A DNA stretch of 64,000 nt from Thermoflavifilum sp. (lineage in GTDB: Bacteria > Bacteroidota > Bacteroidia > Chitinophagales > Chitinophagaceae): assembly GCF_014961315.1 (NCBI RefSeq), contig NZ_CP063141.1:1054001-1118000 (forward strand), read 5' to 3'. A model generated the notes under the pieces. The model did no database searches and was not told where the DNA came from. It worked only from the letters and a program-made list of their open reading frames with translations. Shown in pieces: positions 8,396-18,867 of this stretch. The stretch's first letter is position 1. Each line of letters begins with the position of its first letter. The translations under genes were made by a program, and so were the position numbers.

Positions 8396-9925
8396 ATGAA
8401 AATATCCTTTTCCAATCGTTTATTCAGTATTATCCTGACTGGCTTATTACTGATTGCTGGCCTGGGTTGTAAAAAAAACCACAACAGCCAACCAAGTAAT
8501 CCCTCATCTTCGAACCGCCTTTCAGATGAAGATTCCTTAAAATATTATATCTATCACTATATGCTGGTTACCTTTGACGATGAAGCTATGGCTTATTTTC
8601 ATGATTCCCTCCCCCTGTATTTGTGGTATAACCAGGTGCCCATCAGCAGCATCAATCCGTTAGACGATAATTTATATCCAAAAGCTGAAACCCTGCTCAA
8701 TAAAATCATAAGTTATCCCATTAACCCGGAAACAGGTAAGCCTTATGATCGGTATAGTTTTCTGGATCGTGCGGGTAGTGTATCTGATTTGTTACAGGGT
8801 GGAGTAACAGGCGATATGGGTTTTCAGCCTGTTTATGCTTATGATGCCAATAACAACTTACATCTGGTTGTGTTGTATGTGTATAAAAATTCTTCTGCCG
8901 GTCAGCAGGGCGTGCAACGCGGCTGGGAAATCACGGCGATTAATGGTAACAGCAATATTTCAGACCGGAACATGGTAATCAATGCCATATACTATTCTTC
9001 CAGTTCCAGCTTTACTTTCAAAAAACCCGACGGCACCAGTGTGACCCTCACCATTCAGGCCATGCAATATGTGGTAAATCCCGTGTTATTCGATACGGTC
9101 TATACCTTGAGTAACGGCAAAAAAGTGGGATATTTCGTGTTCAACCAGTTTATTGATATTTTTGATTCAGCCAATAATCCCACGGAAACGAAAAATGAAT
9201 TAGATGCCGTTTTTCAGAAGTTTCAGGATTCTGCTGTTAACGATATCATTGTAGATCTTCGCTATAATGGCGGGGGATCTGTGAATACTGCCGAATACAT
9301 TGATAATAAGTTAGCACCAGCCAGCGCCGCCGGTAAGGTGATGTATAGTTATGTGTACAACGATAAGCTTACCAAATATGCAAGCCAGCTGCAATTGCCT
9401 TCACAGATTTTCTTTACCAGCACGGGTAGTTTCCAGCTGGATCACCTGTTTTTCATTGTAAGTCGAAATACGGTCTCGGCCAGCGAGCTTACCATCAATA
9501 ACCTGAGACCTTACATGGATGTGCAGCTCGTAGGCGACACCACCTATGGCAAGCCGGTAGGCTTTTTCGGATGGCCGATTTATGATTATGATTCAACCGG
9601 GAAACAACAACACCTGGCAGACCTGTACTCTGTGAATTTTCAGACTAAAAACGCCACCGGCTATGGCGATTATTTCAACGGGCTGGTACCGAGCAAATTT
9701 GAATATGACTATGTTGGGTATAACTGGGGAGACACCAGAGACCCGAATCTGCAGGATGTGTTTAATTTTCTGACTACGGGTAATTATCGTATCAGCGCCG
9801 GTGCGCGGTTGGCTACGGGAGCAGCATCCCTTCGCATGATCCCGGGCAGCTTGCCTTTGAAAGGTTTCCAGGGCATGGTAGATTTTAAACAAGCCCAGCA
9901 ACTGCGTCCTATCTTGATGAGATAA
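8396..9925 (+). CDS. S41 family (tail-specific type) peptidase, lipoprotein
   Basis: I chose the ATG at 8396 because it opens a lipoprotein signal peptide (MKISFSNRLFSIILTGLL) with the lipobox Cys at residue 25 (AGLGC). The 509-residue protein contains a PDZ-like stretch at about 160-220 (SSAGQQGVQRGWEITAING). An S41 core follows: DLRYNGGG (287-294), the nucleophile region VSASELTINNL (Ser361/363) and the general-base Lys386 in TYGKPVGF. It probably degrades or processes proteins at the cell surface. It is followed directly by a paralogue whose ATG overlaps its stop codon (TAATG). The two share long identical segments, indicating tandem duplication. Confidence 0.85.
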   Translation: MKISFSNRLFSIILTGLLLIAGLGCKKNHNSQPSNPSSSNRLSDEDSLKYYIYHYMLVTFDDEAMAYFHDSLPLYLWYNQVPISSINPLDDNLYPKAETLLNKIISYPINPETGKPYDRYSFLDRAGSVSDLLQGGVTGDMGFQPVYAYDANNNLHLVVLYVYKNSSAGQQGVQRGWEITAINGNSNISDRNMVINAIYYSSSSSFTFKKPDGTSVTLTIQAMQYVVNPVLFDTVYTLSNGKKVGYFVFNQFIDIFDSANNPTETKNELDAVFQKFQDSAVNDIIVDLRYNGGGSVNTAEYIDNKLAPASAAGKVMYSYVYNDKLTKYASQLQLPSQIFFTSTGSFQLDHLFFIVSRNTVSASELTINNLRPYMDVQLVGDTTYGKPVGFFGWPIYDYDSTGKQQHLADLYSVNFQTKNATGYGDYFNGLVPSKFEYDYVGYNWGDTRDPNLQDVFNFLTTGNYRISAGARLATGAASLRMIPGSLPLKGFQGMVDFKQAQQLRPILMR

Positions 9926-11517
9926 TGGGTTTAAATCCTTGTGTCATGTCCATCCACAAGCATGCCCTGCATATTCAGTCAATTCCTGCATTGAGCTTCA
10001 TTTTACTGCTTGGCCTTTCATTTTTTACAGGAGCATGCAGAAAACATCAAGACGCAAAGCCAGCTTCCGATAGCACCCAGCAAAATACCGGTGGAACAGC
10101 AACACAATCCTTAAGTGACGAGGATTCGTTGAAATACTATATCCATCGCCTGATGCTGGTTACCATTACCGAAGGAGCAGATACTGTTGTGAAGATTCCG
10201 CAATATTTATGGTATAAACAGGTTACGGCCAGTATCAATCCCTTCAGTCCCGCTTTTCCAAAAGCAGAGGACCTATTGAATTATATAATCAGTTTTCCAC
10301 AGAATCCTTCAGATCGGTATAGTTTCCTGGATCGTACCGGGCAGATTGCCAGCCAGATTCAAAATGGGCAGAGTGGACTGGGTTTTGTACCCGGTCAAGC
10401 TTTTTCATCGGGCACTATAAATGGAGATATGGGTTTCGAGTTGGCAGGAGCGCAGGCCAATAATCAGGTTTACTGGTTTGTGATTTATGTGTATAAAAAT
10501 TCATCGGCCGGCCAACAGGGCGTCCAACGGGGATGGCAGGTTACGGCCATTAACGGAAATACCAATATCACCGCTAATCTGGTTTACAACGCCCTGAGCA
10601 GCAATTCCGCTCAGTTTACCTTCAAAAAGCCTGACGGCAGCAGTGTTACTCTCACCATTTCGGCAACAAATTATACCCTTACACCCGTTTTGTTTGATAC
10701 GGTATTTAATTTCGGGGGAACGCCTGTGGGATATTTTGTATTCAACCAGTTTGTAAACGTATTTGATGCCAATGGAAATCCTACAGAAACCAAAAACGAA
10801 CTGGATCAGGTTTTCACAAAATTCAAAGCAGCCGGTGTAAAAGATGTGATAGTGGATGAACGCTATAATACAGGTGGATCGGTGACCACTGTGGCTTATC
10901 TGGATAGCCTGCTGGCTCCGGCTGCTGCTGCGGGCAAGTTGATGTACAGTTATGTGTATAATGATCGGATTACGACTTACCTGAATCAGCTATCCGGATT
11001 TCCCAAACAGGTGAATTTTGGGAACCCGACAGGCGGATTGCAGCTCAACCATGTGTTTTTCATCACCAGTCGGAGTACGGTTTCGGCCAGTGAGCTCACG
11101 CTTAACAACCTCAGGCCCTACATGCAAGTGTTTACGGTGGGCGATACCAGTTATGGCAAGCCGGTAGGCTTTTTCCAGTGGTCGATCAGCGACTACGATT
11201 CACTGGGGAAGCTGCAACACCTGGCCGATTTGTATGATGTGAATTTTCAAACCGAGAATGCTCAGGGCCAGGGAAATTATTTCCAGGGTATTCCGCCCGA
11301 TAGTCGCCAGCCCGACTATATTGATCTCAACTGGGGAGATCTGCGCGATGCCAATCTGCAGGCCATTCAGCAGTATATCCTCACCGGCAATTTTCGTATG
11401 GCCCCATCCACGTTTCGCATAACGCCTTTTACGGGTGCATATTCCCGGAGCACGCCCCTGCCGCTTTCCGCTCGTCGGTTCAGCGGCATGGTTTTATTTG
11501 GTGCTGTTAAAAAATAA
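9925..11517 (+). CDS. S41 family peptidase, lipoprotein (tandem paralogue)
   Basis: This protein has up to 530 residues. The start ATG overlaps the previous stop codon; an alternative ATG lies at 9946. The signal ends at the lipobox TGAC (Cys38). The domain order matches its neighbour: N-terminal LSDEDSLKYYI motif, PDZ-like SSAGQQGVQRGW segment, then the S41 core with TVSASELTLNNL and SYGKPVGF, so the Ser-Lys dyad appears intact. The usual DLRYNGGG is changed to DERYNTGG, which may alter oxyanion-hole geometry or substrate range. The pair is translationally coupled. kdsD starts 44 bases downstream but is functionally unrelated. Confidence 0.85.
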   Translation: MGLNPCVMSIHKHALHIQSIPALSFILLLGLSFFTGACRKHQDAKPASDSTQQNTGGTATQSLSDEDSLKYYIHRLMLVTITEGADTVVKIPQYLWYKQVTASINPFSPAFPKAEDLLNYIISFPQNPSDRYSFLDRTGQIASQIQNGQSGLGFVPGQAFSSGTINGDMGFELAGAQANNQVYWFVIYVYKNSSAGQQGVQRGWQVTAINGNTNITANLVYNALSSNSAQFTFKKPDGSSVTLTISATNYTLTPVLFDTVFNFGGTPVGYFVFNQFVNVFDANGNPTETKNELDQVFTKFKAAGVKDVIVDERYNTGGSVTTVAYLDSLLAPAAAAGKLMYSYVYNDRITTYLNQLSGFPKQVNFGNPTGGLQLNHVFFITSRSTVSASELTLNNLRPYMQVFTVGDTSYGKPVGFFQWSISDYDSLGKLQHLADLYDVNFQTENAQGQGNYFQGIPPDSRQPDYIDLNWGDLRDANLQAIQQYILTGNFRMAPSTFRITPFTGAYSRSTPLPLSARRFSGMVLFGAVKK

Positions 11518-11561
11518 GCTTCGCAAAAAACTGATAGAATTGTGCGAATTTAGCAGCCGTT

Positions 11562-12563
11562 ATGGCACAACAAGCCCTGCATGGCGGGTCAGCCACCCTC
11601 ACCGATCAGGAGATTCTGAGTATAGCCCGCTCCACGCTGGAAAAAGAGGCTACAGCGTTACAACGGCTTATCGGTTATCTGGACGATAGCTTTGTGCAGG
11701 CCGTCAGACTCATCGCCCGGAGTAGCGGCAAAGTAGTGATTACGGGCATCGGCAAAAGCGCCATTATTGCTCAGAAGATTGTGGCAACCTTCAATTCCAC
11801 CGGTACGCCGGCTATTTTTATGCATGCAGCCGATGCAATTCACGGTGATCTGGGCATGATTCAACCCGAAGATGTTGTAGTCATGATCTCCAAGAGTGGC
11901 GAATCTCCAGAAATCAGGGTCTTGCTCCCGCTGGTGAAGAATTTTCATGTTCCGGTTATTGCCATGGTAGGAAATTTGCAGTCCACCCTTGCCCTGCAGG
12001 CCGATCTGGTGCTCAATACTACAGTAAAGGAAGAGGCCTGTCCCCATAACCTTGCGCCTACATCCAGCACCACAGCTCAACTGGCCATGGGCGACGCACT
12101 GGCTACAGCCCTTATCCGATTGAAGGGTTTCAGTGCAGAAGATTTCGCTAAATTTCACCCCGGCGGTACGCTCGGAAAAAAATTATACCTCCGTGTGAAA
12201 GACCTTTCCGTACACAATGCCCGACCCTTCGTGGATTCTGAAAGCCCCATCCGGGATGTGATTCTTGCAATCACCAGCGGCCGACTGGGCATAACCGCTG
12301 TACTGAAAGGGCAACAGTTGGTGGGCGTGATTACCGACGGCGATCTGCGACGCATGATGGAAAAATATCCGCGGTTCGACCAGCTCACCGCCGGTGATGT
12401 GATGACCATCCAACCGAAAACCATTCATCGAGAAGCGCTGGCGGTAGACGCCTTACAACTCATGCGCCAGCACAACATTACCCAGGTGGTGGTGTTAAAC
12501 GATGCCGGTGAATATGAAGGTATCATTCATTTGCATGATTTAATCCGCGAAGGATTGATCTAA
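11562..12563 (+). CDS. kdsD: KpsF/GutQ family arabinose-5-phosphate isomerase
   Basis: This 333-residue protein has an N-terminal SIS sugar-isomerase domain (about 40-180; TGIGKSAIIAQKI, SKSGESPE) and two CBS domains (about 205-330). It interconverts ribulose 5-phosphate and arabinose 5-phosphate, the first step toward the lipopolysaccharide sugar Kdo. Length and domain order are those of complete KdsD/KpsF. manC follows after 13 bases, so the two genes likely form an envelope-polysaccharide precursor operon. Confidence 0.93.
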   Translation: MAQQALHGGSATLTDQEILSIARSTLEKEATALQRLIGYLDDSFVQAVRLIARSSGKVVITGIGKSAIIAQKIVATFNSTGTPAIFMHAADAIHGDLGMIQPEDVVVMISKSGESPEIRVLLPLVKNFHVPVIAMVGNLQSTLALQADLVLNTTVKEEACPHNLAPTSSTTAQLAMGDALATALIRLKGFSAEDFAKFHPGGTLGKKLYLRVKDLSVHNARPFVDSESPIRDVILAITSGRLGITAVLKGQQLVGVITDGDLRRMMEKYPRFDQLTAGDVMTIQPKTIHREALAVDALQLMRQHNITQVVVLNDAGEYEGIIHLHDLIREGLI

Positions 12564-12576
12564 AAAGCCCTACCCA

Positions 12577-13659
12577 ATGAACAAACACGCTTATGTAGTG
12601 ATTATGGCCGGCGGCATCGGCAGCCGATTCTGGCCCGTGAGCCGGACCGACAGGCCCAAACAGTTTCTGGATATCCTGAATACGGGTAAAACATTAATTC
12701 AGCATACTTACGAACGCTTCCGTCGGTTTGTACGACCGGAAAATATCCTGGTGGTTACGCATCATCAGTATGTACCGCTGGTACAAGAACAACTGCCGCT
12801 ATTGCCCGTTGATAATATTCTGGCCGAACCTTCCCGTAAAAACACGGCTCCCTGCATCGCCTATGCCTCATTCAGGCTATTTAAACAGGATCCCCATGCC
12901 AACATTTTGTTTGCTCCAGCCGACCATTTAATCCTGGATGAAACCACTTTTGTCAAAACCTGTCTGGAAGCTTTTCAGTTTGTCAATGGCCGCGATGCCC
13001 TGCTCACCTTTGGCATCAAGCCTACCCGGCCCGATACGGGTTATGGTTATATCCAGTATGAAACAAAAGGAGGTATCGACCATATTTTTAAGGTTAAAAC
13101 ATTTACGGAAAAACCCAATCTGGAACTGGCTAAAACGTTTTTGAACAGCGGTGATTTTTTATGGAATGCCGGGATATTCGCCTGGGATGTACGAAAGATT
13201 CTGGAAGCCTTTCAACAACTTCAACCGGAAATGTATGAACTGTTTTCCGCTGCCGCTGAAGTCATGCTCACGCCCGATGAACCGGAAGTGATGGAGATGA
13301 CTTATGCACAATGCACCAATATCTCCATTGATTATGCGATCATGGAAAAGGCTGAAAATGTATATGTCATTCCTTCGGATTTTGGCTGGAGTGATCTGGG
13401 CACCTGGAACTCGGCCTATGAAAACATGCCTCGTGATTATCTGGAAAATGCGGTAGCCGCTCACGATGTGCTCATTGTAGATGCAACACGCTGTATGGTA
13501 CACAGCAGCAGCCAGCGCCTGCTGGTGCTTCAAGGACTGGATGATTTCATCGTGGTGGATACGCCCGACGTATTACTCATCTGCAAGAAAGACCACGAAC
13601 AGGAAATCAAAGAATATGTCGCGGAGGTTAAAAGAAATATGGGAGAAAAATACCTGTAA
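12577..13659 (+). CDS. manC: Mannose-1-phosphate guanylyltransferase
   Basis: This 360-residue GDP-mannose pyrophosphorylase makes GDP-mannose from mannose 1-phosphate and GTP. The nucleotidyltransferase signature AGGIGSRFWPVSRTDRPKQF is at residues 11-30, and FTEKPNLELA and DFGWSDLGTWNS are also characteristic. It lacks the C-terminal mannose-6-phosphate isomerase cupin seen in longer ManC proteins, which is usual in Bacteroidota. It is co-directional with kdsD. The stop codon lies 10 bases before the converging tRNA-Thr gene. Confidence 0.93.
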   Translation: MNKHAYVVIMAGGIGSRFWPVSRTDRPKQFLDILNTGKTLIQHTYERFRRFVRPENILVVTHHQYVPLVQEQLPLLPVDNILAEPSRKNTAPCIAYASFRLFKQDPHANILFAPADHLILDETTFVKTCLEAFQFVNGRDALLTFGIKPTRPDTGYGYIQYETKGGIDHIFKVKTFTEKPNLELAKTFLNSGDFLWNAGIFAWDVRKILEAFQQLQPEMYELFSAAAEVMLTPDEPEVMEMTYAQCTNISIDYAIMEKAENVYVIPSDFGWSDLGTWNSAYENMPRDYLENAVAAHDVLIVDATRCMVHSSSQRLLVLQGLDDFIVVDTPDVLLICKKDHEQEIKEYVAEVKRNMGEKYL

Positions 13660-13669
13660 AAACAACCAG

Positions 13670-13743
13670 AGCCTCCCATGGGACTTGAACCCACGACCTG
13701 CTATTTACGAAACAGCCGCTCTAACCAACTGAGCTAAGGAGGC
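13670..13743 (-). tRNA. tRNA-Thr (anticodon CGT)
   Basis: The reverse complement folds into a complete cloverleaf. The acceptor arms GCCTCCT/GGGAGGC carry one terminal wobble, and the D-arm is GCTC...GAGC. The anticodon arm GCTGT-TTCGTAA-ATAGC gives anticodon CGT, which reads ACG (Thr). The T-arm is GTGGG-TTCAAGT-CCCAT and the discriminator is T. No CCA is encoded. It lies between manC and nadD on the opposite strand. Confidence 0.95.
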
Positions 13744-13819
13744 TTCATTCAGCCTGCAAACCTACATATTTTACGGTATTTTGCAATCGTATTTCCAGCA
13801 TCAACCAGCAAGGTGAGAT

Positions 13820-14392
13820 ATGAAAATCGGACTCTTATTCGGCTCTTTCAATCCTGTACACCATGGTCATCTGATCATCGCCAGTTATATGGCCTATGAA
13901 ACCGATCTGGATAAAGTCTGGCTGGTGGTGAGTCCACAAAACCCCTTCAAACCATCCAACGCGCTGCTTGATGAATATCAACGCCTGCACCTGGTGAGAT
14001 TGGCTGTGGAAGGAGAGCTCAGGATTGAAGCCTCGGCCATTGAATTTTCACTTCCTCGCCCATCCTATACCGCCGATACCCTGGCCTATTTGTTTGAAAA
14101 ATATCCCCAGCATCAATTCGCCCTGATTATGGGTAGTGACGGCCTGCAAAATCTTCATCGCTGGAAGAACACCGACTGGCTTCAGGCACATGTTGCATTT
14201 TACATTTACCCACGGTCTGGTTTCCCGGTAAGCGCAGCCGATCTACCCCCACAATTCCGCGTGGTGAATGCTCCGCTGCTGGATATTTCGGCTTCTTTAA
14301 TTCGCCGACGTATTCGCGAAGGGAAATCCATCCGTTATCTGGTGCCTGACGCCGTAGCCCGGGAAATCGAAATCGGCCATTATTACAGATAA
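13820..14392 (+). CDS. nadD: Nicotinate-nucleotide adenylyltransferase
   Basis: This 190-residue NadD transfers AMP to nicotinate mononucleotide to give deamido-NAD. The nucleotidyltransferase motif GSFNPVHHGHL (residues 8-18) and the C-terminal ISASLIRRRIREGKSIRYLVPD (ISSTxxR-like) are both present. The length is typical. It heads a run of short plus-strand genes, but the gap to the next one (72 bases) leaves operon membership open. Confidence 0.94.
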   Translation: MKIGLLFGSFNPVHHGHLIIASYMAYETDLDKVWLVVSPQNPFKPSNALLDEYQRLHLVRLAVEGELRIEASAIEFSLPRPSYTADTLAYLFEKYPQHQFALIMGSDGLQNLHRWKNTDWLQAHVAFYIYPRSGFPVSAADLPPQFRVVNAPLLDISASLIRRRIREGKSIRYLVPDAVAREIEIGHYYR

Positions 14393-14464
14393 TGCTATCA
14401 TGCATGATTGTTGATAAAGAATGTTTTGTGTAAATTGAGCGGGAACAAGTAAAAGTTTAAGGAT

Positions 14465-14674
14465 ATGGCAGAATCAAAATGGAAAGATACCAGCGCATTT
14501 TTGCTTGGGCTTGCCGTGGGCGCGATTATTGGCTATTTTCTGCATTCAGAAAAAGTAGATGAAATTGTGGAGGAAATGAAAATCAAGCTCAACAAATGGC
14601 GTACTGATATTGAAGATCAACTGGATAAGGGCGCATCCTGGTTGCAGGAAATGGCTTCCAAGGAAGAATCATAA
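14465..14674 (+). CDS. YtxH-like small membrane protein
   Basis: This 69-residue protein has one membrane segment near the N-terminus (residues 11-26, FLLGLAVGAIIGYFL) followed by a charged helical tail, resembling YtxH-domain proteins. Its molecular function is unknown. It is the first of three closely spaced small genes (gaps of 9 bases each) that look like one envelope-associated operon. Confidence 0.7.
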   Translation: MAESKWKDTSAFLLGLAVGAIIGYFLHSEKVDEIVEEMKIKLNKWRTDIEDQLDKGASWLQEMASKEES

Positions 14675-14683
14675 CCATCCATT

Positions 14684-15043
14684 ATGAATGAGAATCTATT
14701 TACCGTCTTCGAAGAATTTCGTAAGCTGCTCACGCAATATCTGCACACCCGGATTGCCCTGGTGCGTACACGGTTGTTGATACGATTGGTTAAGGCCATC
14801 AGCCTCATCCTGGGGGTGTTGCTGGCGAGCTTTCTGGTGATGCTGGTGGTGATTTTTCTGGGCATAGCCCTTGGATACTGGCTTGGAGCATGGATGGGAA
14901 GCTATGCGCTGGGATTTTTGCTGGTAGCAATTTTATACATCTTGCTTTTTATGCTGATGTATCTGTTTCGTCGTCAACTATTTTTGCGACCCATAGCCAA
15001 TCTCGTCATCCAGACTTTTATGGATGAACATGATGAATCATAA
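14684..15043 (+). CDS. Phage-holin-3-like (DUF1469 type) small integral membrane protein
   Basis: This 119-residue protein has two hydrophobic hairpins, about residues 38-65 and 70-97, with a basic C-terminal tail. It resembles the Phage_holin_3_6/DUF1469 family (YqjE-type), which is common in bacteria without any phage context. It sits between a YtxH-like gene and a small soluble-looking gene, an arrangement seen for stress-related envelope proteins. I cannot assign a precise role. Confidence 0.65.
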   Translation: MNENLFTVFEEFRKLLTQYLHTRIALVRTRLLIRLVKAISLILGVLLASFLVMLVVIFLGIALGYWLGAWMGSYALGFLLVAILYILLFMLMYLFRRQLFLRPIANLVIQTFMDEHDES

Positions 15044-15052
15044 ACACCGCTT

Positions 15053-15364
15053 ATGCCATCGAAGGACGCCTTTAAAGAATTAAAAACAGCATACAGCACG
15101 TTAAAGAAAACTTGCAGAGAACAGGAGGAGGCGCTGGCACGGCAGTGGATATACCTGTATAATCACAGCGGTGAACTGGTCTGGAATACGGTTCTGGACA
15201 CCAGCAAAGGATTGGGCAGGAGTCTGCTCCAGCTGCTTTTTGGGAAAGAACAACGCGCTTCGGTGCTTACCCGGTTGATCTTTTCCGTAGCCCAGCTGCT
15301 GATTATCAAAAAAATCAGCGATTGGCGAAAACGTAGATCCTGTGCCCGAAAAGCAACTGCCTGA
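15053..15364 (+). CDS. Hypothetical protein, third gene of a small envelope operon
   Basis: This 103-residue basic protein has no recognisable catalytic motif. The N-terminal 40 residues are helical and charged. The middle (about 68-88) is mildly hydrophobic and might be membrane-associated. It starts 9 bases after the holin-like gene, so it is likely co-transcribed and translated with it. Confidence 0.6.
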   Translation: MPSKDAFKELKTAYSTLKKTCREQEEALARQWIYLYNHSGELVWNTVLDTSKGLGRSLLQLLFGKEQRASVLTRLIFSVAQLLIIKKISDWRKRRSCARKATA

Positions 15365-15376
15365 CGGAGCCCATCA

Positions 15377-16402
15377 TCATCCCCAGACCCGCGTGCCCTC
15401 GCTGCAGTTCTGACAGATATCGATATGCTTTCGTCCCTTCAATATCTGTCTGCGAAACTGTGCATAGGCTTCGTTGTGCCAGATTTCCCGGAATGATTTT
15501 TCTTTTACACTCCCCATTTTGTGTTGCGCATCTTTGTCAAAGCAGCAGGGTACCACCCATCCATCCCAGGTGATGACCGGGGCGTGCCAGAGTTTCCAGC
15601 AATGATTGGCCAGCTTATTCTTCAGCCGATAGCTGCCATCGGGCATTCTTCGGTAGCGTGAATAATGATCGAGGTCGGGAATCAGGGGGTTACCGTGTTG
15701 GTAGTCATAAACCTGTGCGGTTTTAAATCGCACGTTATCCACACCCAGTTCCCGGGCCAGGCGTTTGATTTCGGGAATCTGGTGTTGGTTGGGTTTTACC
15801 ACCAGAAACTGGAAAAATACATAAGGAGTGGGCGAGCGAAGCACGCGTTTCCACCGGACGATTTCCCGGGCACCCGCCAGCACTTTTTCCAGATGCCCGC
15901 CTCGCCGGTATTGTTGGTACACCTCCTGGGTGGTTCCGTCGATGGAAATGATCAGGCGGTCGAGTCCACTTTCTACAGTTTGTCGGGCACGAGCCGGGTC
16001 CAGAAAATGGGCGTTGGTCGATGTGGCGGTATAAATGCCTTTTTCATGGGCATAAGCCACCATATCCAGCAGGCGAGGGTGCAGGTAGGGCTCGCCTTGA
16101 AAATAAAAAATCAAATACCAGAGTTCCCGATGGAGTTCGTCGATAATCGATTTGAAAAAAGCGGGATCAATTTTTCCAGTAGCCCGTGTGAAAGCCCTCA
16201 GTCCACTGGGGCATTCCGGGCAACGCAGGTTACAGGCCGTCGTGGGCTCGATAGATAGCGCAATGGGCATACCCCACTGGAACGGCCGGTGCGTCCACTT
16301 GCTCAGAAAATAACTTCCCAACACGCGGGCGGCGTTGAGGTAGCGTCGCGGCGTACCCTTTCTAAGAAACCGTAAAGCATCCTGCCATTCAGCCTGGTTC
16401 AT
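15377..16402 (-). CDS. Radical SAM protein with SPASM-type C-terminus
   Basis: This 341-residue radical SAM enzyme has a CNLRCPEC cluster motif (C-x3-C-x2-C, near residue 57) and glycine-rich SAM-binding segments (FYFQGEPYLHP). A C-terminal region has further cysteines (WVVPCCFDKD and CQNCSEG), resembling a SPASM/twitch auxiliary cluster domain. Such proteins often modify peptides or act in cofactor or cell-wall metabolism. No precursor peptide is visible nearby, so the substrate is unknown. It converges with the 15053-15364 gene (12-base gap) and follows an outer-membrane-type gene on the same strand. Confidence 0.82.
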   Translation of the reverse strand: MNQAEWQDALRFLRKGTPRRYLNAARVLGSYFLSKWTHRPFQWGMPIALSIEPTTACNLRCPECPSGLRAFTRATGKIDPAFFKSIIDELHRELWYLIFYFQGEPYLHPRLLDMVAYAHEKGIYTATSTNAHFLDPARARQTVESGLDRLIISIDGTTQEVYQQYRRGGHLEKVLAGAREIVRWKRVLRSPTPYVFFQFLVVKPNQHQIPEIKRLARELGVDNVRFKTAQVYDYQHGNPLIPDLDHYSRYRRMPDGSYRLKNKLANHCWKLWHAPVITWDGWVVPCCFDKDAQHKMGSVKEKSFREIWHNEAYAQFRRQILKGRKHIDICQNCSEGTRVWG

Positions 16403-16460
16403 CTCATGCGGACTCAGCTATGTCGAAGGTAGCAATTTTAGCGCAACCCGTTTATCCAGC

Positions 16461-17240
16461 TTATTTAAGATGCACCCGTTCGGGCGTCGTGCTCAGCGTT
16501 TTGTGGAAAGTATATACCAGACCGAGATTCCAGATCAGGCTTTTTCCTGCAATCTGAGTATGCAGTTTTTGATTCCACATGGAAGATAGCGATAGTGGAA
16601 AACTATTCATTCCAATCTGAACATGTAGAGTCAGATATGCTCCAGATAGGCTGTCCTGGTTTAGATAATATATTTGTGGGGAGATAGCCATGGATAACCA
16701 TTTCGACATGGATACAGCATTAAGCTCAGCATTCAGCGATACAAAATGGGTATTGCCCACTGTGCCAGGATCCAGTCCTCGGGCATATAAATAATAGGCG
16801 CCTACCCGGAATCGTGGAGAAAGGCTATATACGGGCACCCATTCCACGCCCAGGTATCTTCTTACTACATTCAAGTCTTGGGGTTTTCCATCGACCGGCA
16901 GACGGTTGATTTGAAAATTTAATCCCAGATGAGCCCCAGCGCGCAGCCGGAATTTTTCCTTTGTCACAACCTGATATCTTACCCAGAAAAGCATGGTCCA
17001 GGGTTTGGCATCGAGCGAAAAGCGAATGTCGGGATCTACAGAAAATCTTTTTCCACCGAATGAAAGCAAAAAAATCGCTGCAGGCCGGTTTAGCGAAAAA
17101 TTCGGCACAAGGGAAATACCATTATTTGTAATCGTAGCCGATCCGGAAAAATGGTATCCTGTTTTCGAACTATCGGCTGTTTGTGCCGACGCGGAAACTG
17201 AGCCCGTGCAGCTTAGGAAAATCCACAACCAGTGTTTCAT
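16461..17240 (-). CDS. Secreted protein, probable outer-membrane beta-barrel
   Basis: This protein of about 259 residues starts with a signal peptide (MKHWLWIFLSCTGSVSASAQ, cleavage after SASAQ likely). The mature part shows alternating hydrophobic/aromatic beta-strand patterns such as PWTMLFWVRYQV and FRVGAYYLYARG, typical of small outer-membrane barrels. I do not recognise a specific family. An alternative ATG lies two codons upstream at 17246. It precedes the radical SAM gene by 58 bases and could be co-transcribed. Confidence 0.6.
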   Translation of the reverse strand: MKHWLWIFLSCTGSVSASAQTADSSKTGYHFSGSATITNNGISLVPNFSLNRPAAIFLLSFGGKRFSVDPDIRFSLDAKPWTMLFWVRYQVVTKEKFRLRAGAHLGLNFQINRLPVDGKPQDLNVVRRYLGVEWVPVYSLSPRFRVGAYYLYARGLDPGTVGNTHFVSLNAELNAVSMSKWLSMAISPQIYYLNQDSLSGAYLTLHVQIGMNSFPLSLSSMWNQKLHTQIAGKSLIWNLGLVYTFHKTLSTTPERVHLK

Positions 17241-17353
17241 CTGCATAAAAAACCATTTTTGTGACCATCAGCTCCCCTCCCCCGCTTCTTCCTTATCTTC
17301 ACCGCAAATGGGGAGGGTGCTGGTGCGCAAGTTTTGCAAATGGCGAGAAGGGC

Positions 17354-18767
<1,414 letters not shown>

Positions 18768-18867
18768 GGCAGTTGTAGGTTTTTAAGTAAACAATATCGT
18801 GTGTACATGAAAGATTCTTTCCACTAGATTCATAGCTACTGAGGGTTTCGGTTTCATATATTCCGGC

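Noticed and set aside
14684-15043. Prophage remnant suggested by the name 'holin' (also 31886-32239)
   Set aside because: Both genes are common chromosomal membrane proteins and no lysin, capsid, integrase or other phage gene is near them.
15735-15743. A perfect TTATCCACA box inside the radical SAM gene
   Set aside because: It is isolated and coding, so most likely chance.
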